DNA from: CAMEGH01 sp052103595
Lineage (GTDB): Bacteria > Patescibacteriota > Saccharimonadia > Saccharimonadales > Saccharimonadaceae
Assembly (NCBI GenBank): GCA_052103595.1
Contig: JBQEKC010000002.1
Span: forward strand, 147,960 to 211,959
Direction of reading: 5' to 3'
DNA: 64,000 bases
A model generated the notes under the pieces. It was not told where the DNA came from. It made no database searches and worked only from the letters and a program-made list of their open reading frames with translations. Shown here piece after piece: positions 34,403-43,354 of this stretch. Made by a program: the position numbers and the translations under genes. Numbering within the stretch: the first letter of the stretch is position 1; every line of letters starts with the position of its first letter.

Positions 34403-34441
34403 AAATAAGAAAAACTCCTGGTCGACCAGGAGTTTTCTTAT
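34403..34441. terminator. Bidirectional terminator
   Basis: A long palindrome (core 34412-34435) with A-rich left and T-rich right arms, between the convergent genes ending at 34390 and 34464. Confidence 0.85.
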
Positions 34442-34463
34442 TCTTATAGTGAGAGCTTTATAC

Positions 34464-36107
34464 CTATGGCTGTTGATACCAAGCGTTTCCCTCACTTCGA
34501 CCAACGCCGGTTCGTGCAAGCTCATTGCGTTCATGGGCGCTTGTTGTAAAGAGGTGTGCGTGATTACTATTAAGATAAACGCGGTACACTGGGCGTGACG
34601 TATCGGTAGCTGCGCTGTAAAAAGCGGTACCTTCTGCGTTCCACGAGGATGTACGGCTCAAAACTCGTTGTTCATTTGCATCAGCGGTAAAGAGGTGCTT
34701 CTTCATGGTTGGCGAGTACAGCCGGTAGACGGGTTTAGTCGTTTTTGTACGGGATGCTTTCCAGGCGACGCCCTCATAGTGGTAGCCTGCACGGATCATA
34801 TTGTCACGTTCTTTAAGGTCCGTTGTCCAGAAATGGGTATTGCCTGGCATATCTCCAAAGCGATACACGAGCGTTTGGTTCGAGGTTGGTGCCGTTTCCT
34901 GGCGTATAGTGCTAAGGCTCATAAAGGCGACACCCTCGTCAGCGTAGCCACTTTTTTTGAGATTTGCTCGAGTTGTTGCATTACCCGTCCAGGCGTGCGC
35001 ACCAGTTGAATGGTTATAGAGTCGCCAGACAGAGTAGCCGCTGTTTGCCCCTGCCGGATCTGCGTAGAATTCAATTCCTTTGGGTGACCAGACGTTGCTT
35101 AAAGCATTGTACTCGGCTTTGTTCGCTGTCAGGAAGGTGGATCCGTCACTCTTGTCGAGTCGGTAGACGGGGATATTACCGGCTCGTGGTGCGACTTTAT
35201 TGCGAGCATGGAAATCGACGCCAGAGAATTGGTATTTACCAGTGTTTGCAAGCCTGGTGGCTTCTTCATGAGAGGTTGTAATGGTATCAGATGTGGCACC
35301 ACTTGCCTTTAACTTCCAAACACACGAAAGTGTTGTGTTGGTTGCGGCTCCGCAGCCTGGAATAGATATGTTGGTTGTAGACCCAAACCAGTTTGTAAAA
35401 TATCGCCAAAAGTTGATGTTGCCGTACGCACCACAGTTTACCGTTTGCCCAGGAGCGGCTGCACGAGTTGCTGCGTTTGGTTGGTAGGGTGTGTAGCTGT
35501 AAAGTGAGGCCGTGGCTCTGTTTTGAATAGTGACATTGCTTCCTCCGCAGGCTGCAACTTCATTATACTGAACATAACGTGTTCCTGGTGTATATGGCAC
35601 GATCCAGCCTGGTGATTGGTCAAAGAATCTACGGAAATGGCGTGCGCCCTGATAGAGCTGCACTGAGAATCCAAAAGCGGCAGTGTCACAAGGTCCTGTG
35701 TCAGGACAGGCATACCCGAGAGCGGTATTGTAGCGCCAACTTGGGCAATCCTTGCGTGTTACTAGCCCCTGTTCTTTTTCAAGTGTTGCGAGGATAACTT
35801 TTGGATTAATGCGGTGCTCTTGGCTAACTCGCCAGATAGCTCGTGCTACGGAGACATTATTACCGTACTTGCCACCACCAGTTGGCTCTTGAGTGCGGAA
35901 ATTTTTTAGACAAGTAGAGTTGATATTATTAAGGAATGTTTGGATTTGCGCTTCGGTCATACTAACGTCAGTGAAGATAGCGTCATCAATAATTCTTCCG
36001 GCGTTAAAGCTCGAAGCCTCGGTTCGATCATTGGTATGGAGGAGAAAGGTGACCGATGAGATAGCGATGACAAAAGCAGAGATAAAAAGGATAGTCTTTT
36101 TTATCAT
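34464..36107 (-). CDS. Secreted lysozyme-like protein with DUF5648-like repeats
   Basis: 547 residues. N-terminal signal or anchor helix (about 4-24). A lysozyme-like domain follows (about 60-260), with a candidate catalytic Glu in ATLEKEQGL, and several paired cysteines. From about 285 to the end there are four repeats of about 60-65 residues with the pattern (V/I)YRL-x-HxFT(A/T)-E, as in DUF5648, which is thought to be a surface-binding repeat. Likely a wall hydrolase held on the cell surface or on a neighbour's surface. It overlaps the upstream gene by 4 nt. Confidence 0.75.
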   Translation of the reverse strand: MIKKTILFISAFVIAISSVTFLLHTNDRTEASSFNAGRIIDDAIFTDVSMTEAQIQTFLNNINSTCLKNFRTQEPTGGGKYGNNVSVARAIWRVSQEHRINPKVILATLEKEQGLVTRKDCPSWRYNTALGYACPDTGPCDTAAFGFSVQLYQGARHFRRFFDQSPGWIVPYTPGTRYVQYNEVAACGGSNVTIQNRATASLYSYTPYQPNAATRAAAPGQTVNCGAYGNINFWRYFTNWFGSTTNISIPGCGAATNTTLSCVWKLKASGATSDTITTSHEEATRLANTGKYQFSGVDFHARNKVAPRAGNIPVYRLDKSDGSTFLTANKAEYNALSNVWSPKGIEFYADPAGANSGYSVWRLYNHSTGAHAWTGNATTRANLKKSGYADEGVAFMSLSTIRQETAPTSNQTLVYRFGDMPGNTHFWTTDLKERDNMIRAGYHYEGVAWKASRTKTTKPVYRLYSPTMKKHLFTADANEQRVLSRTSSWNAEGTAFYSAATDTSRPVYRVYLNSNHAHLFTTSAHERNELARTGVGRSEGNAWYQQP

Positions 36108-36691
36108 AGGCTGATCTCGCTGTTCGCGCGCGCGTTATTTACTGAAACTTGCGCTTGCCATGTGCCGCCAGCTGGGAATTGCCCGCGAGCGATGTCAATT
36201 TGACAAGCGTAGTAAGTGGGTCCTGTCTGAATTGGTGCTGAGCCGGTAACGTTACCTCTTCCTTGTTGCGAGAAAGTAACGTTACAAGTACCTTCTGTTG
36301 CTCCGTGCACAAGCGCTACAAGGGTGACAGAGCTTGCTGAAGCGTCAAGTCGCGAAATAGTCACGCTTTGTGCCCCTGTATTGCCATCTCCTCGCTGGAT
36401 AACTTCGCCATCTTGTTGAACTGAACTATCAACTCCCTCTTCTGAAGGCGTTTCGGCTGCCGGCGCCTCTTCGCTCAGGTCACTTGAAGACGTGTCATCA
36501 CTATCGTTAGATGAATCGTCAGACTCTTTTTCTATTTTGTTGATTTCGGTATCGTGCGTGTCGTTTGTGTCATTTGTGTCATTGTTTTGTGTCAAAAAGT
36601 ACCATGTACCGCCCGCTGCGGCAAGCGCCACTAATACGACGGCACTTATAATAAGTAGTTTTTTATTTTTGCGTGGTTTTTTGATCTTCAT
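36104..36691 (-). CDS. Membrane-anchored surface protein with acidic Asp/Ser/Thr-rich stalk
   Basis: 195 residues. A lysine-rich cytoplasmic start, one helix (about 12-33), a low-complexity stalk (about 35-95, with NDT repeats and many Asp, Glu and Ser), then a beta domain of about 90 residues with two cysteines that could form a disulfide. AAAGGA precedes the start. It is co-translated with the lysozyme-like protein. No family recognised; it may present or position its partner. Confidence 0.7.
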   Translation of the reverse strand: MKIKKPRKNKKLLIISAVVLVALAAAGGTWYFLTQNNDTNDTNDTHDTEINKIEKESDDSSNDSDDTSSSDLSEEAPAAETPSEEGVDSSVQQDGEVIQRGDGNTGAQSVTISRLDASASSVTLVALVHGATEGTCNVTFSQQGRGNVTGSAPIQTGPTYYACQIDIARGQFPAGGTWQAQVSVNNARANSEISL

Positions 36692-36805
36692 AAACGGTGT
36701 CCTTTATGATGCGATATGTTTATATTGTGAATATGCTTTACTCTACAGTATAATTGTGCTTCTTTTGTTTTGCAAGTTTTTCTGCTAGTCTAAAAAGAAA
36801 GAAGG

Positions 36806-38266
36806 GTGCAGCCAATTCTACTAATTATGAAAGAAACAGTTCTTTTACCGTTAAAACGCTGGTTTAGCGAGAGCGCAAATATTTTTTTGGTGATCAGTAC
36901 TCTTGCTATTCTAGGTTTCCTGTTTATTATTCCTGTCTCGTGGGGGCTTGATGAGCAGATGCACGCCGCAAGAGTGTATCAGATTGCGGATGGTGGAATG
37001 TATCCGACGGCAAACCATGAAGAAAAACAGTATGGCGGTGTAATCTCAAAAAACTTGGTAGATTCGTTGAATAATGGCTGGCAAACGTCTAATGAAGCAA
37101 TGCGAGATATGCAATTTTACGATCAGGGGAGAGTTGATCTTTCAAACGAAGTCCAAACGCAGCAGCTTGATAGTCGGTCGATTGAAGGCGAAAAGATATA
37201 TTATGAATTTGGACCGACTGGCCCATACGCACCAGTCTTGTATCTTCCATCGGCGATCGGTATGAAAATAGCAATGACGGCTGATTTGTCAGTTGGAAGT
37301 GCCGTCTTTCTAGCGCGACTTATGCAGGCATCTGCGTATATCGGACTTGTGTACGTGGCGCTCCGTCTTCTTAAAAAACATCGCGTGCAGTGGCTTTTGT
37401 TCGTTGTGGCAGTATTACCGGCGTCACTTTACCAGGCGGCAACGCTCAACGCCGATGCCATCACGAATGGGTTTGTTATGTTATTCATTGCTGTGATATT
37501 GCAGCTATGTTTGCAGCGCGTAAAAATGACGACGACACAAACGTGGCTATTGGTCGGTTCTTCGCTGGCACTTATGTTTACGAAACCCAGCTTTGCCATT
37601 TTTTTGGCACTTGTATGGCTTATTCCAGCTACACGCTTTACTTCAAAGCGGTGGCGATTATGGCTACAAGTTGCACTTCCTGTAGCGTGCGCTGTGTTAT
37701 TTATAATTATTAGTGTAAAGGGGTTGACGTATTCAGCGGCAAGCCACGTATATTTTCCAGATGCACTTGCGGAAAAAATCAGTCTATCAGGACAAATTGG
37801 ATATGTGTTAAGCCATCCAGTAGAATTTGCTGTTATTTTCCTAAAAACAATCGTGATGGACACTAGCGAGTGGTATCAATCACTGATTGGATTAATGGGG
37901 TATAACCGAGTAGCAACTCCGTACCCAATGCTGCTACTTGCAAGCGTTACGCTAACAATAGCCGTGCTGAATGTCGATAAAATTCCACGACGCTTTCTGT
38001 GGGCGCTCTTTGGGGTGGGGATTATATCGATCCTCTCGATTATGTTCTTACTGTACGGTACCTTCAATAAGGTTGGAGAAGTGATTATTGTTGGTGTACA
38101 GGGGAGGTACTTTATTCCATGTCTTCTGGTGATAGGTGTAGGGGCTGGTGGGTTACTTTCTCAATTTGTGAGCGTGAAAGTAAAACGACCGTATATCGTA
38201 TTTGCACTACCGGCAGCTATTGTGGCATGTAGCTCGCTTGTAGCGTACGGTATGGCGGTGTTCTAG
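36806..38266 (+). CDS. Polytopic membrane protein, DUF2142-like
   Basis: 486 residues with about ten membrane helices. It has a conserved early segment VSWGLDEQMHAARVYQ and a long first outside loop, the layout of DUF2142 proteins, which are GT-C-like glycan enzymes. TATAAT lies at 36749-36754. The start is ambiguous: GTG 36806 follows a purine-rich stretch, while ATG 36827 would lose seven residues. The GtrA-like gene follows after 3 nt, so the two probably act together on a polyprenyl-linked sugar. Confidence 0.7.
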   Translation: MQPILLIMKETVLLPLKRWFSESANIFLVISTLAILGFLFIIPVSWGLDEQMHAARVYQIADGGMYPTANHEEKQYGGVISKNLVDSLNNGWQTSNEAMRDMQFYDQGRVDLSNEVQTQQLDSRSIEGEKIYYEFGPTGPYAPVLYLPSAIGMKIAMTADLSVGSAVFLARLMQASAYIGLVYVALRLLKKHRVQWLLFVVAVLPASLYQAATLNADAITNGFVMLFIAVILQLCLQRVKMTTTQTWLLVGSSLALMFTKPSFAIFLALVWLIPATRFTSKRWRLWLQVALPVACAVLFIIISVKGLTYSAASHVYFPDALAEKISLSGQIGYVLSHPVEFAVIFLKTIVMDTSEWYQSLIGLMGYNRVATPYPMLLLASVTLTIAVLNVDKIPRRFLWALFGVGIISILSIMFLLYGTFNKVGEVIIVGVQGRYFIPCLLVIGVGAGGLLSQFVSVKVKRPYIVFALPAAIVACSSLVAYGMAVF

Positions 38267-38269
38267 ACG

Positions 38270-38689
38270 ATGCGTGCTACTGTAGAAAAAATAGTTTCTC
38301 AAAAACCGGTACGCTTTTTAATTGCAGGCGGTTCTGCAGCTGCAGTGGAGTATGTCGTTTTTCTTGTTATGATGCTGCTTTCTTCGGCGGCTGCGTTCGT
38401 AGTTGTCAGCCAGATTGCAAGCTACTTGTGCGGCTTTGTCGTGAGCTTTTGGCTGCAACGCAATTGGGTGTATAAAAGTGCGGGGCCACTCAAAAAAGAA
38501 CTTACAAAGTATTTGCTACTCGCGCTGATTAACCTTTTACTAAGTGGAGGCGTTATATGGCTTCTTGTAGACGTCGGATCTGTGCAGCCATTTATTGCAA
38601 AAATTATCGTTATGATAATGGTGGCGGCGTGGAACTATGTTATTTTTGGGAAGATTATTTTCCGTGAAAATAAAAAAGTAGAGCGCTGA
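38270..38689 (+). CDS. GtrA-like membrane protein
   Basis: 139 residues with four membrane helices. It has FLIAGGSAAAVEYVVF near the start and a final helix WNYVIFGKIIFRE, typical of GtrA. The family is thought to flip polyprenyl-phosphate sugars across the membrane. Same operon as the DUF2142-like gene. Confidence 0.85.
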   Translation: MRATVEKIVSQKPVRFLIAGGSAAAVEYVVFLVMMLLSSAAAFVVVSQIASYLCGFVVSFWLQRNWVYKSAGPLKKELTKYLLLALINLLLSGGVIWLLVDVGSVQPFIAKIIVMIMVAAWNYVIFGKIIFRENKKVER

Positions 38690-38701
38690 GGGAAGTCTTT
38701 A

Positions 38702-40060
38702 TTAAGCGTTACGACCGACGCCAACGTAATGTAAGCCTGCACTCGCTGCTTCAAGATAATCATATTGATTGACTGCGTCAAACAATACAGCACCACTCAT
38801 GAGATCTAGATATGCTTGGGCGGGGTAATCGAGAAAAATCGGCCATTCTGTGGCAATAATAACCGCTTCGGCTCCGGTGATAGCTTGCTCTACTGAGTCT
38901 GCCTCGCTAATGCCACGGTAAAGCTCTACAGCGGCCTCTTCCATCGCCTCAGGGTCATAAGTTGTGACTTGGGCACCAGCAAGCTGAAGTTTATTGGCGA
39001 TGGCAACTCCTGGAGATTTTCGAACATCACTCGTACCAGCCTTAAACGATAAGCCGAGGACAGCAACCTTCTTCCCCTCTAGTGAGTCATCAAGCGTCTG
39101 TTTGATTCTATCGACAATATAGCCTGGCATCATGTGATTTTGTTCCTTTGCGGCCTCCATGATACCAAGATCAACACCATACTCCAGCGCGCTTGAGATT
39201 AAGCCGCTAACATCTTTTGGAAAGCAACCTCCTCCGTAGCCACGACCTGCGTTAAGGAATGCACGACCGATGCGGTAGTCGGCGCCGACAGCATCCATAA
39301 CCTCAACCACGTCAGCGTCGGCCTTATCTGCAAGGATGGCAATAGAGTTTGCGAACGATATCTTTAGGGCGAGAAACGCATTCGAAGTAACTTTAATGAG
39401 CTCGGCACTGTTAAGGGACGTTGCGATATATTGGTTGTTGCGAGAGCTGGTAGAGATGTCGGCCAGCTGTGCGATATGTTCGCGGTTTTCTTCGAGATTT
39501 CGGTATAAGTCGAGAACAGTATCGGTAGCTACTTTGTTGCTACCACCTACAACGACACGGTCGAAGAAGAGTGTATCTGAGATAGCTGTTCCCTCTCGAA
39601 GGAACTCCGGGTTGGAAATGTAGCTGATTGTTTTTTCTTGTGCCTCTTTTGCGAACAACTCTTCAATTCTTTTGCCCGTTCCAACCGGGACAGTACTTTT
39701 CTGTACATAGATGAGGTTTTTTTGCGCGTATTGTAAGGTTTCTTCGGCCGAAGTGAAGACATAGCGCAAGTTTGAACTTCCATCGGGGTTGTCAGGCGTG
39801 CCAACACAGCTAAACACGACACTGCTGTAAGGGACAGACTCCTTGTAGGAATCTGTAACAAGGAGGGAGCGGTTTGCAAGAGCGGATTGCAAGAGCGGAT
39901 TTAAGCCGTGTTCGTAGAAGAAAGATTTACCGGATTGAATCGTTTCACGTCGCTCCTTGTTAGGTTCGACCAGGTAAACCTTAGTGTTTGCATTAGCGAG
40001 TAAAACGGCCGTAGAGAGCCCAACATACCCAGCACCGAGGATAGTAATAGTCGTTTGCAT
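38702..40060 (-). CDS. ugd: UDP-glucose 6-dehydrogenase family
   Basis: 452 residues. An N-terminal NAD-binding domain (ILGAGYVGLSTA), STVPVGTG, NPEFLREGTA and the active-site cysteine in GGGCFPKD; the C-terminal domain has GLSFKAGTSDVRKSP. It makes UDP-glucuronate from UDP-glucose with two NAD; GDP-mannose or UDP-ManNAc as substrate cannot be excluded. Located 7 nt after the rfbA stop, hence the same operon. Confidence 0.85.
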   Translation of the reverse strand: MQTTITILGAGYVGLSTAVLLANANTKVYLVEPNKERRETIQSGKSFFYEHGLNPLLQSALANRSLLVTDSYKESVPYSSVVFSCVGTPDNPDGSSNLRYVFTSAEETLQYAQKNLIYVQKSTVPVGTGKRIEELFAKEAQEKTISYISNPEFLREGTAISDTLFFDRVVVGGSNKVATDTVLDLYRNLEENREHIAQLADISTSSRNNQYIATSLNSAELIKVTSNAFLALKISFANSIAILADKADADVVEVMDAVGADYRIGRAFLNAGRGYGGGCFPKDVSGLISSALEYGVDLGIMEAAKEQNHMMPGYIVDRIKQTLDDSLEGKKVAVLGLSFKAGTSDVRKSPGVAIANKLQLAGAQVTTYDPEAMEEAAVELYRGISEADSVEQAITGAEAVIIATEWPIFLDYPAQAYLDLMSGAVLFDAVNQYDYLEAASAGLHYVGVGRNA

Positions 40061-40067
40061 AGAAATA

Positions 40068-40916
40068 TTAGGCTAAATAATCCCCGTAACCGGATTTTTT
40101 CAACGGCGCTGCAATTTCTTCAATCTGCTGGTCGTTAATAAAGCCTTGTTCGTGGGCAACTTTTTCAGGGCTGCCAACAATTTGACCCGTACGTTTTTGA
40201 ATCACGCGCACAAAGTCGGTCGCATCAGAAAGGCTATCGATTGTACCAGTATCAAGCCAGACATCACCACGCTCAAGAGTCGTTACCTTCAGCTTTCCAC
40301 GGCGCAAGTATTCAGCATTAACAGCAGTAATTTCAAGCTCACCACGTTCACTTGGCTCTACGTTTTTAGCAATTTCAACGACGTCGTTATCGTAGAAATA
40401 AAGGCCAACCACGGCAAAGTTTGACTTTGGCTGAGCTGGTTTTTCTTCGATTGAAACGGCTGTGTTGTTTTCGTCGAACTCAACCACGCCATATCGTTCA
40501 GGGTCTGATACGCCATAGGCGAACACCACGCCGCCATCTGGGTCGGTGCAGGCTTTGAGTGAATCATCAAGCTCGTCGCCATGGAAAATGTTGTCACCAA
40601 GAACAAGCGCAACTTTATCGTCGCCAATAAATTCTTCACCAATAATAAAGGCCTGCGCAAGACCATCTGGCGAAGGTTGTACGGCGTATTCAAGGTTAAT
40701 ACCCCAAGAAGAACCGTCACCTAGTAAGCGTTGGAACTGCGCTTGGTCATCTGGTGTAGTGATAATGAGGATATCTTTAATGCCCGCTTGCATGAGTGTT
40801 GTGAGCGGATAGTACACCATTGGCTTGTCATAAATCGGCATAAGTTGTTTGCTGATACCTTTTGTAATTGGCCACAAGCGTGTGCCAGATCCACCTGCTA
40901 AAATGATTCCCTTCAT
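40068..40916 (-). CDS. rfbA: Glucose-1-phosphate thymidylyltransferase
   Basis: 282 residues. Starts MKGIILAGGSGTRLWP with the nucleotide-binding loop, then KQLMPIYDKPMVYYP, LGDNIFHG, and ERGDVWLDTGT; all are standard for RmlA. It makes dTDP-glucose, the first step to dTDP-rhamnose. It has its own promoter and an AGGAG ribosome site (40931-40926 on the minus strand), unlike the leaderless genes nearby. Confidence 0.93.
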   Translation of the reverse strand: MKGIILAGGSGTRLWPITKGISKQLMPIYDKPMVYYPLTTLMQAGIKDILIITTPDDQAQFQRLLGDGSSWGINLEYAVQPSPDGLAQAFIIGEEFIGDDKVALVLGDNIFHGDELDDSLKACTDPDGGVVFAYGVSDPERYGVVEFDENNTAVSIEEKPAQPKSNFAVVGLYFYDNDVVEIAKNVEPSERGELEITAVNAEYLRRGKLKVTTLERGDVWLDTGTIDSLSDATDFVRVIQKRTGQIVGSPEKVAHEQGFINDQQIEEIAAPLKKSGYGDYLA

Positions 40917-40959
40917 AAAACAAAAACTCCTATTATTCTACGCATTTGACTGTAGAACA

Positions 40960-40968
40960 ATTATACCA
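40960..40968 (-). promoter_or_regulatory. Extended -10 promoter of rfbA-ugd
   Basis: TGG-TATAAT on the minus strand, about 44 nt before ATG 40916, leaving a leader of roughly 37 nt that holds AGGAG. Confidence 0.6.
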
Positions 40969-40991
40969 TGTTTACCCTTTAAAGCAGATAC

Positions 40992-41882
40992 TTAGTAGCA
41001 AGGATAGCCTTCAAAGGCTTTGCGCGTATCTTCGGTGGCGTTGATAGTTTCACAAGCGACACCTTCTTGCGTGTAGGTGAAGAAGTGCCACGCTTCGTTG
41101 GGTGTTTGGTAAAAGAGTGTTTGCATGCCACCACCAGAATTGATAAAGTTGGCATTTGCTTTTCCTATTTTGTAGCCTGGCGTAGGGCTGGCTTTAATGC
41201 CAACTGGTGTAAGTTGTACATTATCTCTGTATTCTTCGGGAAGAATCGCATAAAAGGTGTCGATATTAGCAAGGGCTTTTGCTGTATCTGCTTTATTGAA
41301 ACAGCTGATGGTTGAGCCGGTGTGTTTCGAATCGACACTAGGAACAGAGCAGGAAATTATGTCGTCTTCATAGGTTAGAGTGGCGCTTGCACTTTCTTCG
41401 CGTGTTTGCGTATTGGTATGCTGTAGCTGGTATTTTCCGCTCAGTACAGTTTGGAAGGTTTCGCGCACCTCTTTTAATGCGGGAGAATTGTACGAATAAT
41501 CCGCTTCAAGCTTTTCGCTTACGTCCAAATTCCTGCTTGACTTTAAGGCTTCAGGAATAGTAAAGTCTTCGCCGAAGAGGCGCAAGTATTTATCGTAGTC
41601 GCTTTCAATACGAATACCAAGCTGGCCATCTGCGATTTGGTTGTCGACATCAGTTTCTTTTAATTCGTAGGTTTGTGCTAGGGTGTCGCGAATATCGTTG
41701 ATAATCTGCTCTGGCGTGACGGTAGGTGCGGCAGATTCCTTTGCAATTTCTTGTGGCGTGTCGGTTACATTTTCAACTGTTTTTTGAGTATTCTGCCAGA
41801 GAAAAAACCCGACAACTCCTAAAATAATAACAATCACAGCGCCGCTTAACACGGCGCTGATCGTCTTTGTTCTTTTCTTCAT
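40992..41882 (-). CDS. Membrane-anchored protein of unknown function
   Basis: 296 residues. One N-terminal helix (about 9-30), a Thr/Pro/Ala-rich linker, then an outside domain of about 230 residues with four cysteines, the last two near the C-terminal CETINAT...YPCY. GGGGGT lies upstream of the start, and TATACT further up. It sits between rfbA and rfbCD but has its own promoter. No family recognised. Confidence 0.65.
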   Translation of the reverse strand: MKKRTKTISAVLSGAVIVIILGVVGFFLWQNTQKTVENVTDTPQEIAKESAAPTVTPEQIINDIRDTLAQTYELKETDVDNQIADGQLGIRIESDYDKYLRLFGEDFTIPEALKSSRNLDVSEKLEADYSYNSPALKEVRETFQTVLSGKYQLQHTNTQTREESASATLTYEDDIISCSVPSVDSKHTGSTISCFNKADTAKALANIDTFYAILPEEYRDNVQLTPVGIKASPTPGYKIGKANANFINSGGGMQTLFYQTPNEAWHFFTYTQEGVACETINATEDTRKAFEGYPCY

Positions 41883-41919
41883 GGCAAATACCCCCGTTTA
41901 TTGTGGTGGGGCTAGTATA

Positions 41920-43332
41920 TCACTTGCCAAGATATTGCGCTAGCGCTTCTTCCCAACCCCGTGGCGAAAACCCAGTGGCCTTAATTTTCGTTAGATCAAG
42001 CGTGCTTTGGAGCGGGCGAGGTGCGACGCCTTCTTTTCCGGCAAAGTATGTCTCAGTGCTTACGCCAGTTACTTCGTCGGTACTATGGCCGGCGTGTTCG
42101 TAGACTTTTTTGGCGATGTCGGCCCAGCTAGCGGCGTCGCCATCGTTGGAAAGATTGTAGGTACCATAGGCCGGCTTCGTATCAACCAAGTGCTTGATAC
42201 CGGCGGCGATATCTTCAGTGAAGGAAAGTCGCCCGATTTGGTCGTCAACGACGCTTGGCTTTACGCCTTTTTCGGCGAGCATGTTCATGGTGCGCACAAA
42301 GTTATTGCCTTCGCCAATCACCCAGCTGGTGCGCACAGTGTAGTGTTGTGGCGCCATGCTGGCGGCAATATCACCAGCAGCTTTGGTTTGGCCGTAGACG
42401 CCAAGTGGCGTAAAAGCTTCATCCTCGGTGTGTAGTTCGTTTGTGCCATCAAACACGTAGTCAGATGAAACATGTACAAGGGTGATATTGTTTTCGCATG
42501 CAACTTTTGCCAAGTTTGCCACAGCTTGTGCATTTACTTCCCAGGCAGCTTCGCGACCTTCCGTTTCAGCGGCATCAACCGCGGTATAGGCAGCAGCGTT
42601 AATAATGGTGCCGTAATCTTTCCAGCGCCGCGCGGTGAAGATGTCGTCTGAGGTGATATCAAGCTCATCGCGCCCAACCATGTCGGCATCTGGGTAAAGG
42701 ACGCCAAGCGCCTTGCCGAGTTGGCCGTTTGCGCCAGTAATAAGCACTTTTTTTGGTTTGATAGGCGTTGCTTCGGCGAGATTCGGATGACCTTTGTCTT
42801 TCTCAGAAACGGTCGCATCAGCAAGCGAGATCGGCCAGTCAAGGCTAAGTGATTCATCAAAAATACTTACATTTGAATATTCAGCATCGGGTGACCAGTG
42901 GTCGTTTACAAGGTACATGTAGACGGTATTATCTTCCAGCGCCTGAAAACCATTGGCAACACCGCGCGGCACATAAATTGCCTTTGACGGATCGAGCGTA
43001 ACGGTGAAGGTTTTGCCATACGTCGGGCTGTCCTCGCGGATATCGCACCATGCGCCGTACACGCTACCCGCACCGATAGAAATGAATTTGTCCCACGGCT
43101 CAGCGTGCAAGCCACGCGTAACACCTTTTTCGGCATTAAAACTAACGTTGTTTTGCACCGGTCCAAAGTCTGGCAAACCAGCTTCGGTCATTTTGGTGCG
43201 CTGCCAGTTTTCTTTAAACCAGCCACGCGCGTCGCCGTGCACTGGCAAATCGTAAACGACTAAGCCATCAATTGGGGTGGTTTCTTGTTCTAGTGATTTT
43301 CCAAACTCAAATTCTGAATAGTTTTCTGCCAT
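41920..43332 (-). CDS. rfbCD: Fused dTDP-4-dehydrorhamnose 3,5-epimerase and dTDP-4-dehydrorhamnose reductase
   Basis: 470 residues, two enzymes in one chain. Residues 1-185: an RmlC cupin with RGLH and IYVPRGVANGF. Residues about 190-470: an RmlD reductase with VLITGANGQLGKAL, VSSDYVFDG and the YxxxK pair in YGQTKAAGD. Together they turn dTDP-4-keto-6-deoxyglucose into dTDP-L-rhamnose. AGGAG lies upstream of the start. Fused versions are known but are less common than separate genes. Confidence 0.92.
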   Translation of the reverse strand: MAENYSEFEFGKSLEQETTPIDGLVVYDLPVHGDARGWFKENWQRTKMTEAGLPDFGPVQNNVSFNAEKGVTRGLHAEPWDKFISIGAGSVYGAWCDIREDSPTYGKTFTVTLDPSKAIYVPRGVANGFQALEDNTVYMYLVNDHWSPDAEYSNVSIFDESLSLDWPISLADATVSEKDKGHPNLAEATPIKPKKVLITGANGQLGKALGVLYPDADMVGRDELDITSDDIFTARRWKDYGTIINAAAYTAVDAAETEGREAAWEVNAQAVANLAKVACENNITLVHVSSDYVFDGTNELHTEDEAFTPLGVYGQTKAAGDIAASMAPQHYTVRTSWVIGEGNNFVRTMNMLAEKGVKPSVVDDQIGRLSFTEDIAAGIKHLVDTKPAYGTYNLSNDGDAASWADIAKKVYEHAGHSTDEVTGVSTETYFAGKEGVAPRPLQSTLDLTKIKATGFSPRGWEEALAQYLGK

Positions 43333-43354
43333 CTCTCAACTCCTTTTGGTAAAA

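Noticed and set aside
36556..36590. Short direct repeats resembling a CRISPR or tandem-repeat array
   Set aside because: They encode the NDT-rich stalk of the protein at 36104-36691; unit length is about 9-12 nt with no spacers.
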